64,000 bases of DNA from positions 62,001-126,000 of the forward strand of contig CBFHSF010000005.1 of assembly GCA_965658445.1 (NCBI GenBank). Reading direction: 5' to 3'. The DNA comes from CBFHSF01 sp965658445 (GTDB taxonomy: Bacteria > Bacteroidota > Bacteroidia > Flavobacteriales > Schleiferiaceae). A program made the translations under genes and the position numbers. Below the pieces are notes generated by a model. That model was not told the DNA's origin. It did not search any database and was given only the letters and a program-made list of their open reading frames with translations. Each line of letters starts with the position of its first letter. The first letter of the stretch is position 1. Of the stretch, positions 1 through 9,352 are shown in pieces.

Positions 1-1905
1 CATGGAATATCCGTAAAACGGAATCATATTGTTGATGTAATTCTGACCAAGACCGCCTAAATTGAACAAGTAGGGAATGCTATTCAGCGAACCTACCGTC
101 ACGCCTAGTCGGGTTTCAAAATTCTGCGTATACCGACTACCAAAGGGTATGTTTTTAATGTAGTCAAGTCTAAGACTTAAGGGAAGAGAGGCTTCAAAAT
201 CATTGTCTATACTAATGGCATAAACCCTTACTCCAACATCTAACAAATGTCCTTTTCTGCCGTAACTGGCTCGATCGCGTGTGTCGCTTTTCATCTCAAC
301 AAAGCCTACAGTATTTGTTGAATACAGATCGGAGAACCCCAAGAGGTTTACCAAGTTAATGTCCTCCGCATAAAAGTGAATGAACTGAAGACCAGCTCCC
401 GCGGAGATCATAGTATTGTTAGATAGAGAGGAAGAAACAAAGAGTTCGGTAAGCAGATCTCCTTGACGATACCTACCCAGGACACCTCCTTCCACATAGA
501 GCTTGCTTTCAAAATTTAAATAGCGAGCTGCTATTCCAAATCCAGGATATACTCCGTTGTCCCAGAAGTATAACAATCGGGCTCTCGGAGATTCACTGAT
601 TCCCAAATCAAAACTGAGAATGGCTCCTTTCAAAAGGAGTTGTCTCGTGGTATAATTGACAAGGAGCGCACTGTTGAGGTCTGGATCATAGCGCAGCCCC
701 AATCGAATGTCCCCAATGGATTTTTTTTCAACCACATTGACGTACAGCGAAGAATCTTCTACTACGTATTCCATGTCCTTAAACCAGCCCGTTCCATAGA
801 CGTTTTGGAGCCCTTCTGAAATTTCGTTCTGGGTGTAGTATTCACCAGATTCAAGTCCCATGGTTCCAACGACCTGAATTCTGGTAGCAGTGTGAATGCC
901 ACTGAGTACAATGGAGTCAAAACGCAGCGTATCGGTTTTTTGAAATGGCGGAACGGAGTCATACGTATAAATACCCAATTGCTCCTTTAACGCCAATAGC
1001 TCATCCATGTGAGCCCTTGCGGCCCTTTCTCCCGCTTTAATGATTGCGGTAGCCTCATCAAAAGTGGTTACCGAGTATCCGTTCATATCGGGACGCACGA
1101 TAAAATCACAAAGCTTCTCTCTTCTCTTGGTGGTCATGGCATTAACGTACATGCCTGTTTTTTCCAAAACCTTGAGAAGTGTAGGGTCGCTGATGGAGTC
1201 TGCAAAGGTGGTTTGTACGTCGACACCTATGATGATATCTGCACCCAACTCTTGAATGTGATCCGCAGGGAAATTGTTGACCGTACCTCCATCAATTAAG
1301 TACTTCCCATCTAATTTGTAGGGAGAAAACAAAGAGGGAATACTCATGGAGGCGCGCATGGACTTGTAGAGCTCACCACTGTTTAATACCCGTTCTTTCC
1401 CTGTATTGAGTTCCGTTGCGATACAGAAAAAGGGGATTTCTAAGTCCTTGTTAAAATCGAGATCTCCGTGATAGGGATAGGTGAGGTTGGACAGGAGTCC
1501 GGTAATCTTTTGGCCATTGTTGATTCCTCCAGGAATCTCCAGGTTAAAATCTTTAGTAAGTTCTAAGGTTAGGAAATAGCGCTCTCGGGCACTTTTCTCG
1601 TAGCTCTTCAAAAACTTCCTCTTGGGTTTTTGCTCCATTACATCCGCCCAGTCTACTTCAAGAATTTCGGCTTCGATTTGATCGGGGGTATACCCAATGG
1701 CGGTTAACCCTCCAACAATGGCTCCCATCGAGGTGCCACCCACATAGTCAATGGGAATTTCCAAGGAGTCCAATACGCGGATAACACCAATGTGTGCAAA
1801 CCCTTTGGCACCTCCTCCAGATAGCACCAATCCAACGGATTGCCTTTGTGAATATGCCTGAAAACAAAGTCCAAATATAAGAGCGAACAGTAGTAATCTC
1901 CTCAT
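1..1905 (-). CDS. Patatin-like phospholipase with C-terminal Omp85-type barrel (partial, 3' end outside window)
   Basis: Reading back from the ATG at 1905 gives an open frame of about 635 codons that runs off the left edge. It starts with a signal peptide (MRRLLLFALIFGLCF...). The patatin lipase domain follows: oxyanion motif SGGGAKGFAHIG, nucleophile elbow GTSMG and the dyad aspartate in LIDGG. After about residue 330 come a POTRA-like region and beta-strand-rich sequence (SIGDIRLGLRYDPD), as in PlpD / type Vd systems. Such proteins hydrolyse phospholipids outside the inner membrane; whether the lipase domain is released here is unknown. The start codon lies one base from the stop of the next upstream gene, a homologue with the same layout, so the two form a tandem pair in one transcript with uvrC. 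The family is clear; the substrate is not. Confidence 0.9.
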   Translation of the reverse strand, partial: MRRLLLFALIFGLCFQAYSQRQSVGLVLSGGGAKGFAHIGVIRVLDSLEIPIDYVGGTSMGAIVGGLTAIGYTPDQIEAEILEVDWADVMEQKPKRKFLKSYEKSARERYFLTLELTKDFNLEIPGGINNGQKITGLLSNLTYPYHGDLDFNKDLEIPFFCIATELNTGKERVLNSGELYKSMRASMSIPSLFSPYKLDGKYLIDGGTVNNFPADHIQELGADIIIGVDVQTTFADSISDPTLLKVLEKTGMYVNAMTTKRREKLCDFIVRPDMNGYSVTTFDEATAIIKAGERAARAHMDELLALKEQLGIYTYDSVPPFQKTDTLRFDSIVLSGIHTATRIQVVGTMGLESGEYYTQNEISEGLQNVYGTGWFKDMEYVVEDSSLYVNVVEKKSIGDIRLGLRYDPDLNSALLVNYTTRQLLLKGAILSFDLGISESPRARLLYFWDNGVYPGFGIAARYLNFESKLYVEGGVLGRYRQGDLLTELFVSSSLSNNTMISAGAGLQFIHFYAEDINLVNLLGFSDLYSTNTVGFVEMKSDTRDRASYGRKGHLLDVGVRVYAISIDNDFEASLPLSLRLDYIKNIPFGSRYTQNFETRLGVTVGSLNSIPYLFNLGGLGQNYINNMIPFYGYSM

Positions 1906-1906
1906 A

Positions 1907-4060
1907 TTAAAACCAATAACCTAGGCTAAAATAGGTAAAAATATCGCTATGGTTACTAGATGTCATGGCAATTATTTCCATGGGTCCCAGTGGAGACATG
2001 TAGGCGTAACTAATTCCGTAGCCATCCAAAATCACAGAAGAATCAAAGAGGTTTTCGAAGGTAGCTTCCATTTTTCCTGCATTGGCTTTCGCCGAGAAGA
2101 AGTGGTTTTTCCAAGGCTCAACAAAGATTTCTCCGCCTACGGTTACCGCATTTCTTCCGATGAGTTCGCCCATGCGGTATCCCAAAAATGGAAAGCTAAA
2201 GTTGGGGTATTCCACTCCAGCACCCCCTAAGAAGATTTGATAGGGGAAATCCATGTCCGGACCAATGGTCGTGGCTCCAAGGGCAGACCAAGAAACCCCC
2301 ACTCTGTCTATGGGAGAAAAGGCCTGATTCACCTGAACATACACTACAGATGCGGGTTCAAAGAAACCTTGGGTGCTGGCTTGTTTTGCAATGATTCTAC
2401 CCTCTGCTTGAAGGGAAAATCCTCTCGTTGGCTTAAAGGTGCGGTTTAGGTTGTCAAAGTTTAAGAACCCGTAGTAATGTAAAAAGTTGTCGTTGGCACC
2501 GTCCTCCTCAAACTCCCCAATGCTTTGGTTTAGAGCAATGTTTTCAAATTTTATTCCTCCACCCAACGTGTAAAAATCAAAAAGTGTGGATTGGATAAAA
2601 AGGTCCGTAGAAAAATCTCTTTGGGTATAAGATGCCAACACTTGTCGGTTTTGATAGAGCTTTCCTAAAAACTGACGGCCCCTAATGGCAAAACCCAAAG
2701 AGGGAATGGCTCCCTTTTCTGTCATGAGTTGTAACTGAAATCTGGGATTTTCAGAAATGGCAAAATCTACAGAGAACTTTGAGTTTTCTATGATGACATT
2801 GCGCAAGGTTAGGTTTGTGAGCAAGGCCGCTCTGAAGTCATCATTGTAGTTTACACCAAATCGAATCAGCGCTTTTTCTGCCCTTTCTACCACTTTGACT
2901 TTTAAGGTGTACGCTGTATCTAAAGGCATTAATTGATAGCTAACAACATCGTAAAATTGGGTTCCGTAGAGCTTGTCAAGGTTGTATTCGATTTGCTTTG
3001 TTGTGTAGAAGCGCGGTTCATCAAACTCAAGCTTGGCTTTGATAAAAGAGGAGGAGGTGTATTTGGCTCCTCTTACTTCTATTTGTTGCACGTAAACCTC
3101 TTCCCTGGGCAGGGCATTTTTATTGGCCACTGGCGAAAAATGTGGAGAAGACAATGCGCTCAATTCTTCAGAAAACTTTTGTGTTTCTGAATATCCCAAC
3201 GAAATCAAGCTGTCCGTATAGGCGTAGTCACCAATTCCAAAGGCAGTGATATCCGGCTTGATCAAAATGTCGGCATTCAATACTTGCGCTTGGTAGGAGT
3301 TGTTGTTTTGGAAACTTCCCACCTGCTCCAGAACTTTGTCTATGGAGGTCAGTTCTTCCTTGGAATACAAGGTCGCTTGAACATCTACTGCGATAACTGT
3401 GGTGACTCCCCTTTCTTTTAAGGCGTCAATGGGAAGGTTGTTGGCCACACCGCCATCGACATAAAGTCTACCGTTAACTTCGTAAGGCGAGAAGATAGAG
3501 GGGAAAGATACACTGGCGCGCAGGGCGTCGGAGAGGCTGCCACTTTCAAAAACCCTGCCCTCTCCCGTTTCCAGGTCGGTGGCAACGCAGAAGAAGGGTA
3601 TGGGGAATTGGGAAAAGTCCATTTGTGCATGGGAGGACTGCGTTAAGTAGTCCATTTCCTTGAGCATGTTGTAGCCGTAGTTGAAGGCGTTGGGCAGCTC
3701 AATGGATTCTTCGGTAAGCTTAAAACTCAATAGGTATTTCTCTTCTGTAGATCGATCCAAAAATCCCAGGCGATCTCTGGGAAGATCGTTGCTCAGGACC
3801 GCTTCCCAATCCACTCTTTTGAGGTAGGCCTCGATGTCGTCAACAGAGTACCCCATTGCGTATAGGGCTCCTACCACGGCGCCCATGGAAGTTCCGGAAA
3901 TGTAGTCTACTTGAATGTTCTGTTCTTCCAGAGCCCGCAGCACACCAATATGCGCCATTCCCTTGGCGCCCCCTCCACTTAGGGCCAAACCAATTTTATC
4001 TTGACCCAAGGCGGAGAAGGTCAAGAGGAGTAAGGCGAGTAGTAGACTGTGGTTTTTCAA
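1907..4060 (-). CDS. Patatin-like phospholipase / surface antigen (PlpD-like), second tandem copy
   Basis: A protein of about 717 residues. The signal peptide (MKNHSLLLALLLLTFSALG) is followed by a patatin domain with LSGGGAKGMAHIG, GTSMG and YVDGGVANN, a POTRA-like segment near residues 335-410, and a 16-strand-type outer-membrane barrel ending in an aromatic residue (YFSLGYWF). That end suits insertion by the BAM machinery. There is no ATG near the 5' end. A TTG at 4060 sits four bases after the uvrC stop and gives a textbook signal peptide; a TTG at 4084 would overlap uvrC by 20 bases. The catalytic Ser-Asp dyad is intact. It is probably co-transcribed with uvrC and with the homologue downstream, which looks like an old duplication. 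Function is inferred from family only. Confidence 0.9.
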   Translation of the reverse strand: MKNHSLLLALLLLTFSALGQDKIGLALSGGGAKGMAHIGVLRALEEQNIQVDYISGTSMGAVVGALYAMGYSVDDIEAYLKRVDWEAVLSNDLPRDRLGFLDRSTEEKYLLSFKLTEESIELPNAFNYGYNMLKEMDYLTQSSHAQMDFSQFPIPFFCVATDLETGEGRVFESGSLSDALRASVSFPSIFSPYEVNGRLYVDGGVANNLPIDALKERGVTTVIAVDVQATLYSKEELTSIDKVLEQVGSFQNNNSYQAQVLNADILIKPDITAFGIGDYAYTDSLISLGYSETQKFSEELSALSSPHFSPVANKNALPREEVYVQQIEVRGAKYTSSSFIKAKLEFDEPRFYTTKQIEYNLDKLYGTQFYDVVSYQLMPLDTAYTLKVKVVERAEKALIRFGVNYNDDFRAALLTNLTLRNVIIENSKFSVDFAISENPRFQLQLMTEKGAIPSLGFAIRGRQFLGKLYQNRQVLASYTQRDFSTDLFIQSTLFDFYTLGGGIKFENIALNQSIGEFEEDGANDNFLHYYGFLNFDNLNRTFKPTRGFSLQAEGRIIAKQASTQGFFEPASVVYVQVNQAFSPIDRVGVSWSALGATTIGPDMDFPYQIFLGGAGVEYPNFSFPFLGYRMGELIGRNAVTVGGEIFVEPWKNHFFSAKANAGKMEATFENLFDSSVILDGYGISYAYMSPLGPMEIIAMTSSNHSDIFTYFSLGYWF

Positions 4061-4064
4061 AAGG

Positions 4065-5867
4065 TTAATTCTTTTTGCTCTCAAAGTGTTCTTTGACTTT
4101 GGTCGCTTTGCTCTTTCCTATCACTGAAGTTAGTGAATCTAAATCGGCTTCCCGAATTCTCTTGATGTTTTTAAAGTGATCCAGTAGAGCTTTTACGGTA
4201 CTTGGGCCGATTCCCTGGATATCTTCTAAGGAGCTGTTTAGGTTAGATTTAGAGCGTTTGTTTCTGTGGTGGGTAATCCCGAAGCGGTGGGCTTCGTTAC
4301 GAGCTTGCTGGATTATTTTTAGGGATTCTGATTTTTTATCGAGGTACAGGGGAATGGAATCTCCCGGAAAGTAAATTTCCTCCAATCTCTTGGCGATTCC
4401 AATGATGGTAATTTTCCCCCTTAGATCTAACTTTTCTAGGGCGTTAAGTGCGGAACCCAATTGTCCTTTTCCGCCGTCAATTACGATGAGTTGAGGAAGA
4501 GGTTGGTCTTCGTCCAATAGCCTTTTGTACCTTCTGAATACAACTTCCTCCATACTGGCGTAGTCATCAGGGCCTTCTACGGTTTTTATATTGAAGTGAC
4601 GGTAATCCTTCTTGCTAGGCTTTCCGTCTTTGAAAACCACGCATGCTGCCACGGCATTGGTTCCTTGAAAGTTGGAGTTGTCAAAACACTCAATATGTCT
4701 CGGTTCTATGGGCATGCGCAAATCCGTTTTCATCTGTTCCATGATGCGGTTTACATGGCGATCGGGATCTACGATTTGTAGGTTCTTTAGTTTGTCTTGT
4801 CTGTAGAAAAGCGCATTGCGAATGGACAAGTCAATCAAACTCTTTTTATCACCTCTTTGGGGGACAGAAACTACGATGTTTTCCAAAGGAAGAGAAACGG
4901 GATGCGACAGATAGATTTCTCGGGTGTTGGAAGAGAATTTTTCGCGCAAAGCCAAAACGCCATAACCCAACAGTTCTTCGTCGGTTTCGTCAAGCTTTTT
5001 CTTCAGCTCTATGGTATGTGACTGCACCACGGCTCCTTCCTTTATCCTCAAGAAGTTTACGTACCCAAATTGTGCGTCCGATGAGGCAGAGTATACATCT
5101 ACATCAGTGATTTTTGGGTTTACCACTAAGGATTTGGCCTGGTATTGTTGTAGCAAATCCATTTTTTCTTTGGACTGCTGTGCCCCTTCAAAATCCAATG
5201 CCTCCGCCTGCTCCGCCATGTTTTTTTTAAGTGTGGATATGAGGGCGGAAACATTTCCCTTGATCAAATCTCTGGCGGCATCAATGTCTTTGAGGTAATC
5301 CCCTTCCGTTTGATAGCCCTCACATGGGCCCAAACAATTTTTGAGGTGGTATTCCAAGCAAACCTTAAACTTTCCGGCGGCAATATTTTCTTCGGTTAGA
5401 GCCAGGTTACACGTTCTCAATGTATAGAGTTGCCTGATCAGATCCAGAAGCGTTTTCATTACTCTTCCCGATGGATAAGGGCCGTAGTATTCTGAGCCGT
5501 CTTTGATGATTCTTCTCGTGGAAAAAATTCTTGGAAAAGGTTCCTTTTTAATACAAATCCAAGGGTACGTTTTATCGTCTTTTAAAAGGACATTGTACCT
5601 CGGCTGATTTTCCTTGATGAGGTTGTTTTCCAACAAAAGCGCCTCCAATTCATTGGGGGTTACGATGTATTTGATATCTGCAATCTTAGAGACCAAGACA
5701 CGCGTCTTTCCAGAATCTAGATTTTTATTGAAATAGGAAGAAACCCGCTTTCTGATATTCTTGGCCTTGCCAACGTATATAAGCGTACCCTTTTTGTCGT
5801 AGTGTTGGTATACGCCCGGTTTGTCGGGAAGGGTTTTTAAAATGTTGGTTATGTGCTGGTCGGCCAT
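4065..5867 (-). CDS. uvrC: UvrABC system protein C (excinuclease subunit)
   Basis: UvrC makes both incisions beside the lesion in nucleotide excision repair after UvrAB has loaded. The 600-residue protein has the usual family length. It starts with a GIY-YIG nuclease domain (PDKPGVYQHYDKKGTLIYVG, residues 14-33). A UVR motif lies near residue 205 and the RNase H-like second nuclease domain includes ECFDNSNFQGT and VIDGGKGQL. A C-terminal helix-hairpin-helix region follows (IQGIGPSTVKALLDHF). The ATG at 5867 is preceded almost directly by a perfect TATTTTTG promoter box (5879-5872), so the transcript may be leaderless or nearly so. The gene heads a minus-strand unit with the two patatin genes. 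Confidence 0.97.
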   Translation of the reverse strand: MADQHITNILKTLPDKPGVYQHYDKKGTLIYVGKAKNIRKRVSSYFNKNLDSGKTRVLVSKIADIKYIVTPNELEALLLENNLIKENQPRYNVLLKDDKTYPWICIKKEPFPRIFSTRRIIKDGSEYYGPYPSGRVMKTLLDLIRQLYTLRTCNLALTEENIAAGKFKVCLEYHLKNCLGPCEGYQTEGDYLKDIDAARDLIKGNVSALISTLKKNMAEQAEALDFEGAQQSKEKMDLLQQYQAKSLVVNPKITDVDVYSASSDAQFGYVNFLRIKEGAVVQSHTIELKKKLDETDEELLGYGVLALREKFSSNTREIYLSHPVSLPLENIVVSVPQRGDKKSLIDLSIRNALFYRQDKLKNLQIVDPDRHVNRIMEQMKTDLRMPIEPRHIECFDNSNFQGTNAVAACVVFKDGKPSKKDYRHFNIKTVEGPDDYASMEEVVFRRYKRLLDEDQPLPQLIVIDGGKGQLGSALNALEKLDLRGKITIIGIAKRLEEIYFPGDSIPLYLDKKSESLKIIQQARNEAHRFGITHHRNKRSKSNLNSSLEDIQGIGPSTVKALLDHFKNIKRIREADLDSLTSVIGKSKATKVKEHFESKKN

Positions 5868-5871
5868 GTAA

Positions 5872-5879
5872 CAAAAATA
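5872..5879 (-). promoter_or_regulatory. Putative -7 box of uvrC (TATTTTTG)
   Basis: The minus strand reads TATTTTTG, a full match to the Bacteroidetes -7 consensus TAnnTTTG, only four bases before the uvrC ATG. The plus strand carries TATCTTCG (5893-5900) just before the GTG of the Nudix gene, a one-mismatch match. Both would give very short leaders. No good -33 TTG was seen for either. Confidence 0.45.
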
Positions 5880-5907
5880 ACGAGGATTCTTATATCTTCG
5901 GTATACC

Positions 5908-6282
5908 GTGAAAAGATTAAAAGTAGTTTGTATGGTGGTCCGCCGCGAGGATAAAGTGTTGCTCTTTAGAAGAGCTTCGAATTCAGCTCATTCCGGCCGT
6001 TGGGAATTCCCCGGAGGTAAGGTGGACGCGGATGAAAAACCCAAAGAGGCTCTGGTTCGGGAAATCCGCGAAGAACTGTCCATTGAGGTCAGGATACGAA
6101 AGCCATTGTCTCCATCGTACAATGATTCTGTAGAGCTGATTCCCTTTTTTGTTGAGGACTTTGACGAAAAAAATATCGTGCTTGCTGATCACGATAAAAT
6201 GCAATGGGTACGAAGAGAAGAAGCCGATCAATTTGATATTCTCCCTTTGGACGTACCTATTTTTGTAGAAGCCCTTGGTTAA
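5908..6282 (+). CDS. Nudix hydrolase, MutT-like (8-oxo-dGTP diphosphatase type)
   Basis: A 124-residue protein. The Nudix box runs from GGKVDADEKPKEAL to REIREELSIEV, fitting G-x5-E-x7-REUxEExGU apart from a Ser in place of the usual Gly. MutT relatives hydrolyse oxidised nucleoside triphosphates to monophosphates and keep them out of DNA; other Nudix substrates cannot be excluded. The start is a GTG at 5908 (MKRLKVVCMVV). It is divergent from uvrC, with only 40 bases between the two start codons, so two DNA-damage genes share one promoter region. Confidence 0.88.
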   Translation: MKRLKVVCMVVRREDKVLLFRRASNSAHSGRWEFPGGKVDADEKPKEALVREIREELSIEVRIRKPLSPSYNDSVELIPFFVEDFDEKNIVLADHDKMQWVRREEADQFDILPLDVPIFVEALG

Positions 6283-6316
6283 CCGACATACTTTACGATT
6301 TGGTTACAATAAAAAA

Positions 6317-6338
6317 AGCCGCTCCAAATGGAACGGCT
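6317..6338 (-). terminator. Intrinsic terminator of the 6362-8557 gene
   Basis: A hairpin with arms AGCCG.TCCA / TGGA.CGGCT. On the minus strand it is followed by TTTTTTT. It lies 24 bases past the stop of the minus-strand gene and may also end the convergent Nudix transcript. Confidence 0.85.
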
Positions 6339-6361
6339 CTTTGTATGGTATGAGAGGTATT

Positions 6362-8557
6362 CTAAAAACCTCCTCTAGAAATCGTAAGTGATCCAGAGAT
6401 CTTATCGGATTCTCCTGTTGGCGGGTGATTGAGTTGAAGTACGTACATGTATACTCCATCAGGTAAGTCTTGTCCACTGTTGTTCTGACCGCGGAATGGA
6501 TTGTTGTTAGAGTAACCATCTGCTTGGAACACTTGACGTCCCCAGCGATCAAAGATTACCAATGATCTCTCGTCGTACGTCCCAATTCCGGTGATGATAA
6601 ACTCATCGTTTACACCGTCGTTGTTTGGTGAAATAACGTTGGGAATAACCACTTCGGATGGTGGGTAAACAGGGTCTTCTGGAATTTCAAATTCAAACCA
6701 GTTAGACTCGGAAATATCTGTTGCACCTCCGGTAATATCCGTAGCAACGATTTTAAAGGCGTGAAATCCTTTTCCAAGATCTCTTACATCGGCGTAGAAG
6801 ATGGAATCAACCGTTGGGTTTCCTGTAGCGTTAAACGATTGGAAGTTGTAACCTCCGGCGCCGTCGTCATTTCCTAGCATGATTTCATACTCGGCACCAC
6901 CGGCCCATCCGTCGTAGTGGTTCCACTTGAGCTCTACGCTATCCCAAACCGATGGATCAGAAGATACATTGGCTCCTTTGAGAAGGATGTCTGTGATAGA
7001 TCTTGTGGGAGGGTAGAACACTCCGTTAAGTCCTAATTCAACGCGGTATTCGAAACGGTTTGCATCAACGGTAGTTGCTGATTGGTCGTCGAATTCCAAT
7101 GTGGTGATATCGTATACAGAAGTAAAGTAGTTAAAGTTACCTCCATCGATAGATCTAAAGATTCTAAACTCGTCAAATAGGTACGTAGGGAATGGGAAGG
7201 CAGTGTCAATAGACCAAGATAGTTTTGGGAACTTGTCATCAACAACTGTTACATTCTCCATGTCCATGATAACATTGAAACAGTTATCTACCCTCAATAC
7301 GATGGTATCATTTTCTGGCATAGGGAAACCACATTTGTTAAAGAGGGTGTTTCCGTCGTTACCAGTCTTAGAATACAAGTAGTAATCTCCGTTTTGAGAA
7401 AGTGGCTTGTACAATTTTACGTCCATGGTCAAGGCCTCGCCGTTTACATCACAAGCGGGAACCAAAGCTTTAATTGCGATAGGCTGTCCGTCAGGTCTTG
7501 TCAAACGGAAGTCGGTTACATCAACAGAAGAACAGTCAAGCTTCACATCAAAGTAAAGTGTTACCGAGCTATCCAAACAAGCGTATTGTTTTACCGGAAG
7601 ACCGATGGTTGTATCCAATTCTGCATCAGGGTCATTTACAAAGTCAAGGTTCACCCCGTTTTGTACTTCGGGCTTACACTGTTGACTAATTACTACCTGC
7701 ATGTCGCGGAATGAGTTCCCGATGTTTACCCACTGGTTAAAGAGCGTGTCGTAACGGTACTCAGTGGCTCTTACAGCCATTACATCAATTTCTTGTGAGG
7801 CTGGTGTAAAGGTGATAAGACCTGTCTTTGGATTCATTACCAAAGACATCGGAGGTGTTGTTGAGATGGGCTGAGAAGCCGTCCATCCTGCATTGTACGC
7901 AAGGTCAACACCGTTGCAAGTACCTTGGTCATCTCTTACAGAAACAATCTCGAAAAGGATAGAGTCGTTGTCTGGCTCAACCGCAGATTGTTTCCAGTTG
8001 TGAGTCTTTCCAATACAGAATGCACGTACGGGCTCACTTACGAAAATAGGAGATGTGTTGTTCCCCAAGAAGTTGTTCAGTCTAGCCTCAAGGTAGAAAC
8101 CTTGAGATCCAGGGGCTACAATATTGTTTACTGCAAAGTTTCTACAACAAGAAGACCAAGTGAATTTCCAATCTGTACACAAGCCATCGAGAATTACCGT
8201 TCCCTTGTAGGCATAAATGTCCATGGGGATGGTGTTGGTTTGAGTATTCGGATCCACACAGTCATATAGTGTAGGAGCAGAGTTACCTTGACCTGTACCG
8301 GGTACAATGTTTAGGGTAACTGATTTGTTAGAAAAACATGATGAACAAATCCACACAGTGGCAGATGAGTTTGATGGGTTCGCCGTTCCAGGAGAGGCGT
8401 CATCGTAAATACGCAAAAGAATTTCGTAGTGATGCGCAATTCCAGTAGAATCACCAATGTAGCGATACTGGATATCACCCCCTGCGAGGTGGGTCGCAGA
8501 AGACTGCGTAAGGCCTAGAACAAAAAATGCGGCTAAGGCTAGTAAGACTTTTTTCAT
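6362..8557 (-). CDS. Secreted protein with gliding-motility-associated (T9SS type B) C-terminal domain
   Basis: A protein of 731 residues. The true start is probably the ATG at 8557, which gives the signal peptide MKKVLLALAAFFVLGLTQ; the frame stays open upstream, but that extension has no signal. The mature part opens with THLAGGDIQYRYIG, a start shared by many large Bacteroidetes surface proteins, and is rich in Cys pairs and beta-type sequence. The last ~95 residues (VIPNVISPNNDGVNDEF, then FDRWGRQVF and LPDGVYMYVL) form the CHU_C / gliding-associated domain. That domain routes cargo through the type IX secretion system to the cell surface without the usual type A tail. It stands alone, with its own terminator at 6317. 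The ligand or role is unknown. Confidence 0.92.
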   Translation of the reverse strand: MKKVLLALAAFFVLGLTQSSATHLAGGDIQYRYIGDSTGIAHHYEILLRIYDDASPGTANPSNSSATVWICSSCFSNKSVTLNIVPGTGQGNSAPTLYDCVDPNTQTNTIPMDIYAYKGTVILDGLCTDWKFTWSSCCRNFAVNNIVAPGSQGFYLEARLNNFLGNNTSPIFVSEPVRAFCIGKTHNWKQSAVEPDNDSILFEIVSVRDDQGTCNGVDLAYNAGWTASQPISTTPPMSLVMNPKTGLITFTPASQEIDVMAVRATEYRYDTLFNQWVNIGNSFRDMQVVISQQCKPEVQNGVNLDFVNDPDAELDTTIGLPVKQYACLDSSVTLYFDVKLDCSSVDVTDFRLTRPDGQPIAIKALVPACDVNGEALTMDVKLYKPLSQNGDYYLYSKTGNDGNTLFNKCGFPMPENDTIVLRVDNCFNVIMDMENVTVVDDKFPKLSWSIDTAFPFPTYLFDEFRIFRSIDGGNFNYFTSVYDITTLEFDDQSATTVDANRFEYRVELGLNGVFYPPTRSITDILLKGANVSSDPSVWDSVELKWNHYDGWAGGAEYEIMLGNDDGAGGYNFQSFNATGNPTVDSIFYADVRDLGKGFHAFKIVATDITGGATDISESNWFEFEIPEDPVYPPSEVVIPNVISPNNDGVNDEFIITGIGTYDERSLVIFDRWGRQVFQADGYSNNNPFRGQNNSGQDLPDGVYMYVLQLNHPPTGESDKISGSLTISRGGF

Positions 8558-8755
8558 AACCAAATGAATTTCATCGAGAATATTTATCCAAAGTAACAGA
8601 ATTAATAGGGTATTTACCAACATTGGTTTAGCCAAATGAGCGTTTTGGCAATTTATCGATTAGAATCGCATACAAGGCCTCCCCTTGTTTGGAGGTTAAA
8701 CACCTTGTCGTTAAGGTGGTAGGCGTCTAATTTTTCCGCTAAAAAGAGGTGTGGT

Positions 8756-9352
8756 TTAGTATATGAGAAGTGAGATTGTGCAAATCCAACCCGTGAAGAA
8801 CCCCGTTATTAACTCTCGGTTGTTATGGGCTTTCAGATAGAGTCTTGCGGTGGCAACAATTCCAGAAAAGACAAATTGCAACGAAATGATCCACAGGTAG
8901 TTCTCGGAAAAAGAGACGCTTAAGAAAATGAATAATGCCAAAATACCACCCATGCCCGCCATGTGGGCAGATGCTTTTTGAAAGGGCAATAGGACCCACA
9001 AAATGGCAATCGTCAGAGCGCCACCCCATAAAAAGGAAGAAACATATTCGGGAATGGGCAACTGCCTCATCGCTTGGGCCGTCATGGAGAAAAAGACAAC
9101 GCTAATAATGAAGGGCCACCTTCGGTCACGGGCGTTTTCCATGGTGAGATTGGGGATGAGTTGTAGTTTGAGAAGTAAGTACGCCATCATCACCGGAAAG
9201 ATATAGGTTCCGAGCACGACCATTCCCAGCACGTAGTAAAACAGCGTTTTGTCCAAGTAATGCGGTGAGCCAAAGAGAATGACCGCAACCCCTACCAATG
9301 GGACCAACGCAGGGTGAAAGAGATAGCTTATGACTTGGGAAATACTTCTCAT
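8756..9352 (-). CDS. Six-helix integral membrane protein, possibly PAP2-related
   Basis: A protein of 198 residues, mostly hydrophobic, with about six predicted membrane helices. The segment FQKASAHMAGMGG resembles the central Ser-x-His-x3-Gly signature of PAP2-type phosphatases, and NARDRRWPF could be a charged active-site loop. The full three-part PAP2 motif is not convincing, so the enzyme assignment is tentative. Its ATG overlaps the rpoN stop by four bases (ATGA), which makes translational coupling with rpoN likely. Nearly 200 bases downstream separate it from the next gene and contain two short hairpins (8678-8695, 8701-8718). Confidence 0.7.
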   Translation of the reverse strand: MRSISQVISYLFHPALVPLVGVAVILFGSPHYLDKTLFYYVLGMVVLGTYIFPVMMAYLLLKLQLIPNLTMENARDRRWPFIISVVFFSMTAQAMRQLPIPEYVSSFLWGGALTIAILWVLLPFQKASAHMAGMGGILALFIFLSVSFSENYLWIISLQFVFSGIVATARLYLKAHNNRELITGFFTGWICTISLLIY

